Assembly (NCBI GenBank): GCA_037962975.1
Contig: CM075673.1
Span: 148,882,667 to 148,946,666, forward strand
Reading direction: 5' to 3'
DNA length: 64,000 nt
Origin: Clitoria ternatea
Lineage: Eukaryota; Streptophyta; Magnoliopsida; Fabales; Fabaceae
This document shows positions 58,398-64,000 of this stretch, piece after piece; the stretch's first letter is position 1, and every line of letters begins with the position of its first letter. The notes under the pieces were generated by a model. That model did no database searches, was not told the origin of the DNA, and saw only the letters and a program-made list of their open reading frames with translations. The translations under genes were made by a program, and so were the position numbers.

Positions 58398-60200
58398 ACT
58401 TCTTGCTTTAACGTGAGTATTAGATCTGATTGTTTTGATGAATCAAATGATTCAAATTGAACCAATTACATTGGTTTGAATTTACATAATCAATCTAACC
58501 TAATTCAAACTAATCAAATTTGATTTTAGTTGATTTGGTTATTGATTTATGATTTGTAAAATCCAACTAATCCTAATCAAATCAATTACTAGATTTTATA
58601 ATATTTATGTTTTTCATTTTTAAGGATTTTCTTAATGATTGTTTTTTTACTTAGTATTCTAAATTCTAAATTTAGATTCTTTTAATACTTTTATAATAAA
58701 TTTAAGTAGTTTGGTACGAAGTATTTATAAAACTTTCATATTTTAATTATTTTCTTTTGAAACTATATATGTTATGTGAATCTACTAATTAACTCAATCT
58801 TTAATTGGATTGATTTGGTTTGGCTGAAAAGGTTACACAAACTCAACAACACCTAAATTAGTTACTTTAAATTGATAATTTTAAAGTGATTATAATTTAA
58901 GTTAACTACACTATCAGTATCAATGTAAATATTTTTTACACTGATATCTAATTATGGATTATGATTAAATAATTATCATTGGTTTTTTAATAATTACTTT
59001 TAAAATTACATTTAAAATGAATTAATTAGTTGATAGTATAAAACTTTTTATATTAATTAAACTCTTATACAAATTTCAGGTTGACGACCGAGGGATTAAA
59101 TTCAATTAAGTAAAGCGCCAAATTCACCAAATCGCATCATTACTTGTTTAAAGTTGCCCCTTACATAAATTCACGTGGTCTGATAAAATAATAAGTAAGG
59201 AGAGGAAGTGTACAAAAATGAAAAATGCAGCCACGTGGCCCTTCCCACTTGTTGTAATCCTTTTACGAATAATCAACGACAATTAATCACGGATCCATAA
59301 TGTTTCATATGTGATCCCCTCGTTCATAATTTTATACAGATAAGATATTTATCAAAATCCAATGCCATGAAAGCTGATACATATCTTCCATTGGATAGAA
59401 TTATTTACATGTTTTAGCCATCCATCTATTTGGAATAATCCAAGGGGACCATTTATATAGTGGTCAAAACGCGTATATGGTTCACACCATATTTGCAATC
59501 CTATATGTGAGAAACTATTCTACGTATTATCCTTATTTGGTAAGAAATTAGATAAAATAGAATAACATCATATATATTGCCCCGTTTACATAAGTGCTAC
59601 TTATATATATTTACTGAATTTGTATATTATTAGTGGCTAAGACACATACAAAAAAAGAGATTCGTCTTTATAGACAAGAAAAGAGGCAAACGTGTCTGTC
59701 TCAATGATAGTGTAGTAGTCGTCTACTCCGGATCTACCATAGTTGACCAAAGCAGTATCACATCCAATGAAGCCCTAGTTGCTTATGTTTCCGTCCATAC
59801 GTTAAGAATATGACTCATGTGTAGCTGGAGAATAAGTATGTTGAATAGTGTCTCATAGCTAGTGGACACAAAATAATTATATCTGGTTCCTAATTTCTAA
59901 CATCCATGAACACTCAAAGATTATTTATTTCTTTATTTATATATTTGTTTTACCATTTTAATAAAATCCTTTTTACAGCTTATGAGGGAATATATTCACT
60001 TATAACATGGCTGGTTTAACTTATCTCAAAAGCTAGCTAGCTTATGAGTTAAGAGGTTGTCTTCTCTCATACCTAGGACTAGACATTAGGTGTGTGAAGT
60101 TTGTAGAATTGAACATACAGCTGTAGGTAGCCTAGCATTCACACCGGTAATACCATACATTAATATTGTTTAAGCTACAGGAATTTAGTCATTGACAGTA
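58398..60200. other. AT-rich intergenic DNA
   Basis: No gene, RNA gene or clear element end recognised. Confidence 0.5.
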
Positions 60201-60204
60201 GTCC

Positions 60205-61140
60205 GCCACTAATAGCGACCCACATAGTGACGACCATAAAATAGCGACCACCAGTTACCCTTGTTGATGGTTTGCGACATAACTTAGCGATGAATTTCAA
60301 TATTGTCACTAATATTTGTTAAAGGTCCATCTCAATTACAATAATTGTTTATGGATTTTAAATAGTTAGACAAATCTCATTGTTAATCCCGTCTCTACAC
60401 ATATCATATACCTGTCACTATTTTTTTCCACGTTTTTGTCAACCCCTATTGTCGTTGAATTGAAAAATAAAACATTAGAGACGAAGTATATGATCGTCAC
60501 TATATTCTTTACCATCCACTGTGGCTAAGCCCATCATTAAACCTGATAGAGAATCTAAAAAGATGTCTATCGCCACAGATGTTGCTAATGTTACTAGGCA
60601 CATCAAATAAGGAAGAGGAAAATGCAAATATTAGCATTGGAGGACACGTTCGTCGCTACTTTCTTTGCCATGTGTCATCGCTAAGTTCGTTGCTAAAGCT
60701 GACAAAGAATGTGAAAAAAGGCTCCTCGACGTAGACATCACATCGTTAAAGTTAGAGGGCACATTAAACAGGTAAAAGGAAAATGCAAATATTGATGAAG
60801 GAGGACATGTTTGTCGCTACTTTCTTTGGCACACATCATTGTCAAGCTCTTCGCTAAAGTTGATGGAGAATCTGAGATGACACTTGTCACCACAAAAGTC
60901 GTTAATGTTGGTGGGAACGTTAAAAACGAAAGAAGGAAATACAAATGTTTGCTATGGGAGATAGTCCTATCATTGATTTCTTTGCCATACGTCTCGTCAT
61001 GCCCATCACTAGCTCTAACAGAGAATCTAAAAAGATGTTCTTTTCCAAAGATGTCGCCAACATTAGTGGGCACATTAAATAAGAAATGAGGAATTGCAAA
61101 CCTAGCAACAGAGGATAGACCCATAACTGATTCATTAATA
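60205..61140. repeat. Diverged tandem repeat, period about 160 bp
   Basis: Phrases such as GGAGGACACGTTCGTCGCTAC, GAGAATCTAAAAAGATGT and GGGCACATTAAATAAG recur about every 160 bases between about 60480 and 61100 (three to four copies). It is preceded by CACTAATAGCGACC at 60209 and several GCGACC/GTCGC words, as in subterminal regions of some CACTA elements. I found no matching right end, so the parent element is unassigned. Open frames on both strands here are repeat artefacts. Confidence 0.6.
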
Positions 61141-61159
61141 CTACTAGAAAATATTGTTT

Positions 61160-61830
61160 TTCTAACATCCCAGATTTTCAAGAAAGGCCTGTAAGGCAAT
61201 AAGTTATAAAATAAGGTCGTATGATGATGTTTATTTATGTTTGTGGCTGCGGCCAATGGTGTGTTGATTGATTTGTGGCATATATGTGGGCTTCGGCCAA
61301 TGTTTGTATGATATGTGTGAGGGCGGTAAGGCCCAGGTACATGAAGTGGTATGGTTAAATGATGAAACAACGGTGATAAATTATAAACTATTGATGTGGT
61401 GACTATTGTTAATTTAGTGATTAATTTAAAATGGTGAAGAATAATTAAGTATTAGTTAGTAAAATAATGACCTTATGTGTGCGTTTGCTTCACCACCTTT
61501 GGCCAAGAAAATGCCACGAGTGCCCGATCGGAGTCGTTCCAGTTCTAAAGTGTCCATATCAAAGCAAACAACATTTTTCGTGAAGGACTCGAGATCCAAT
61601 TCCAAACACAGACCCCTAAAATTAATTTTAAAAGTTGACGCCCGGTAGTTCGCATTACCCTTTCTTACTCTTCAGTATTTCTAGCATAACTCCTTCTCCC
61701 GACGTTAAAAAATTTTGATTCTTATTTTTAAATTCTCATTTCAAAATCCTCTACAATGTTCATGTTGAGCCCAAAGCCTAATTCCAAGCCCATGTGGCCC
61801 ACTTTATGAAAACAGTCTGCACCTTGTTAT
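61160..61830. mobile_element. LTR-like fragment
   Basis: Begins CTAACATCCCAGATTTTC, reminiscent of the TGTAACATCCC start of Tekay-type LTRs, and contains GGCTGCGGCCAATG and GGGCTTCGGCCAATG repeats. No second copy or target duplication was found. Tentative. Confidence 0.3.
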
Positions 61831-63110
61831 TTCTTCTATTTAATTGTGCGTTTGGCAGATATTATGATGTACATGCTCTAAAGTTTGATTGTGAGTAAAG
61901 TGTAGTCTGAAAAAAGGATTTGACCATCGCAGACAAAATAGAGGGAGCATAAAAATATGTGAATTTGTTAAAAACCATGAAAACCAAACAAACCTGAAAC
62001 AAGAATCCCTACAATTCTACGTGTGCAGAAATTTAGACCTTAAAAAAACATGGTTTTGTAAATTTCGTTGGTTAAAAAACCTTCTTTAAGAAACCTCCAT
62101 TATTTACCTGTTTTTTTGTATTGAAAACGACCCTAGAAGTGAAAATACCAGCTAGCAAATTTCAGAATTAAGAACTAACCAAGATTAATAAACCCACATT
62201 CTATTCTATGTCTTTATTAACTTTATCACTAATACCACAAAACTTCATCATTTGAGAAGAAACAAGTAAATAACAAATCATTAAATCTTTCAACTCCAGA
62301 ATAAGTCACTTCCATCAACATAAACCAAAATTTAGACTCTTAAGACTTCTACTACATAACAGTAAAAGGAAAAGTTCTCATTTTTTATATTAGTTTAAAT
62401 GGGGGCTGAAAATAGATGACATTTATACCCAGGAATCTTTATACTCTAAAATAAATGGATTTCGAACTTTAGAGATGAGTTCCATCTAGAAAAGAAGGAA
62501 AAAACAAAGCACCCACGTTACTTATCTTAAATGGTATAAAAAGTTAACATTAATTATTAATTTTTTTATCCAATAAAGGAATTAGGATAGAATAAAAATA
62601 AATTTGAGTATGTTATAGAAAGAAAGTGAAGTATTAAATTAAAATGAAGAAATTGGCATAAATCGAGTAATAATTACCGAGTAATAAGGAGCAGAAGAGA
62701 GAATGTTAATGAGAAGATGGTGATGAGGAGCGTCTAAGAATAAAGCAAACAAAGTAGCTTGGAAGAGTTGTGTGGAACTAGTCTCCACCACAATATGCCT
62801 TTCTTATGTCACAACATTCCCAACCACTTTGTGTAACCTTATAATCCCTTCCCCTAACATTTACCAACACACTTCATTTGGATCACTCAAATAACTCATC
62901 AATTTCCATCCCTTTATCACCATACTGCACTCTTCACCCCCTCTTCTTCCAATATGACCCAAACACAAATGGATCACCCCTATTTTCATTCAACACTATC
63001 TCATAACAAATCAATACAAAGTATAACAAAATTTTCAATATTATTTTAGAAATATCAAAATGATGATAAAAAACAAAAAAGAGTAGAGGTAGAGGTAGAT
63101 TGTTACTTCT
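61831..63110. other. AT-rich intergenic DNA
   Basis: No gene recognised. Contains a few C-rich phrases around 62790-62960. Confidence 0.5.
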
Positions 63111-63164
63111 CTAAATCGATGAGGGCATTGAATGAGAGAGATGTGAAGGGAATTATTATTTCTA

Positions 63165-63770
63165 TAAAAACGCATTATTCTCCACTACGCAACCTCCTAG
63201 GTTGTCCCCTAAAAATCAATCTCCGAGATCTCCATCACCTTAAACGTCGTCAAATCCCTCAACCGCCCTTTCAACTTCCTCGTCGTTGGCCTCGGCCAAG
63301 ACTCCCTCATGTGGGCTAGCTTCAACCCAAATGGTCCCACCATCTTCCTCAAGAAGGACCTTAAATGGGTTCAGACCATCCTCAAGGACTCCCTGAAGCT
63401 TTGGGCTCACACTATCCACTACCGCACGTAGCTCTAGGAGGCTGACACGTTCATCTTCGAGTGTTGATTGGAACCGGCATGCTTCATTGCGACCGTGACA
63501 CTCTGTGGCAACGAGAAATGCAAACTAGCGTTGCGGTCGATGTGGTGTACAACACTGAGTGGGATCTGGTGATGATTGATACGCCGAGAGGGTATTTTGC
63601 TGAGGTGATAGGGAAATGGTTGTGATATTCTCGGTGGCAATTATGGCGAGGGATAGAAAGGGTTATGGCATGACGCGTATGTTCTTGCATGATGTGGATC
63701 AAAAGGTGGAGAAGATGTATGCGGAGGAGTTTCTGTGTAGGAAGAATTTAGTGAAAGGTGTGGAAAGAAA
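63165..63770 (+). pseudogene. DUF579 (IRX15 / glucuronoxylan methyltransferase-like) pseudogene
   Basis: The plus strand encodes, in one frame, VVKSLNRPFNFLVVGLGQDS then LMWASFNPNGPTIFLKKDLK and WVQTILKDSLKLWAHTIHYR before a TAG at about 63427. Further in-frame stops follow (63433 and near 63463). Another frame gives VDVVYNTEWDLVMIDTPRGY (about 63536-63595), and after a further shift VIFSVAIMARDRKGYGMTRM and KMYAEEFLCRKNLVKG. These are the signature blocks of DUF579 proteins, Golgi enzymes or factors acting on xylan (4-O-methylation of glucuronic acid). The N-terminal membrane anchor is missing, and at least three stops and two shifts rule out function. Confidence 0.88.
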
Positions 63771-64000
63771 ATAATTTAAAAAGATAGAGATGAATTAGGG
63801 TTAGGGATTTGAAGGGAGTGACTTACAGTGAAGAGGTCGACGAAATGAACCAATTAATGAGACGTGAAGATGTGGGTGCAGAGAGATAAAAAAAATGATA
63901 GAAAAGTGGAGGGGAATTGGAACCTATTATAGCATTTTCTTTAAAAAACACACAGAAATGTTGTAAACAAAGTTACCTGTTATGTCATTTTCCAACATAA
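63771..64000. other. AT/GA-rich sequence to the window end
   Basis: No feature recognised. Confidence 0.4.

Noticed and set aside
60738..61370. 210-codon open frame on the minus strand
   Set aside because: It overlaps the 160-bp tandem repeat and has no recognisable domain.
1..64000. CRISPR array, bacterial operon or riboswitch
   Set aside because: The short repeats are irregularly spaced and lie in plant transposable elements; introns and TATA boxes show a eukaryotic genome.

Overview
The window reads as a repeat-dense piece of a eudicot nuclear genome, AT-rich, with GT-AG introns and few genes. A legume is my best guess, inferred from the types of retrotransposon and the peroxidase subtype; the sequence does not prove the species. 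Only one cellular gene looks intact: a secretory class III peroxidase (11447-12975, one intron). A tandem relative in the same orientation (24324-29972) is a pseudogene. A broken DUF579 (IRX15/glucuronoxylan methyltransferase-like) copy lies at 63165-63770. Nearly everything else is transposable elements, and most of them can be delimited to the base by termini and target-site duplications (TSDs).

Layout. 1-4310: end of a Tat/Ogre-like LTR retrotransposon on the minus strand, with a long LTR full of CACTCGG/CCGAGTG motifs, then a 64-bp tandem repeat. 4735-9960: decayed Tat-lineage Ty3/gypsy element on the minus strand with one recognisable LTR. 11447-12975: peroxidase gene. 13148-14984: small non-autonomous LTR element (TSD TACCA) carrying alpha-tubulin and LRR receptor-kinase fragments fused to each other. 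16984-23561: Mutator-like element (long TIRs, 9-bp TSD) with a broken mudrA-type transposase, a convergent GRF-zinc-finger-like gene, and a nested solo LTR (20429-22691, TSD AAGTT). 24324-29972: peroxidase pseudogene whose intron holds a 4.2-kb Helitron (24937-29122), itself carrying S-domain receptor-kinase exons and a 438-bp tandem repeat. 30034-46027: internally deleted gypsy element (TSD GTATA) with a complete 12.85-kb Tekay/Del-type gypsy element nested inside it (32857-45708, TSD GAGGG). 46288-58394: CACTA transposon (TSD TGA) interrupted by a very young gag-only Ty1/copia element (47429-55408, TSD GATAC). 58400-64000: AT-rich sequence, a diverged ~160-bp tandem repeat, an LTR-like fragment and the DUF579 pseudogene.

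The most unusual signals are: a CACTCGG/CCGAGTG motif shared by unrelated elements, with strand polarity that flips near the LTR promoter; a plant telomere-repeat tract in one LTR of the Tekay element, bracketed by a 14-bp duplication; an in-frame tubulin-kinase chimera inside an LTR element; an array of the palindrome GAATCGATTC in the LTRs of the young gag-only element; and repeated PBS-like and PPT-like motifs through that element's non-coding interior. All calls are by eye; no alignments or database searches were run.
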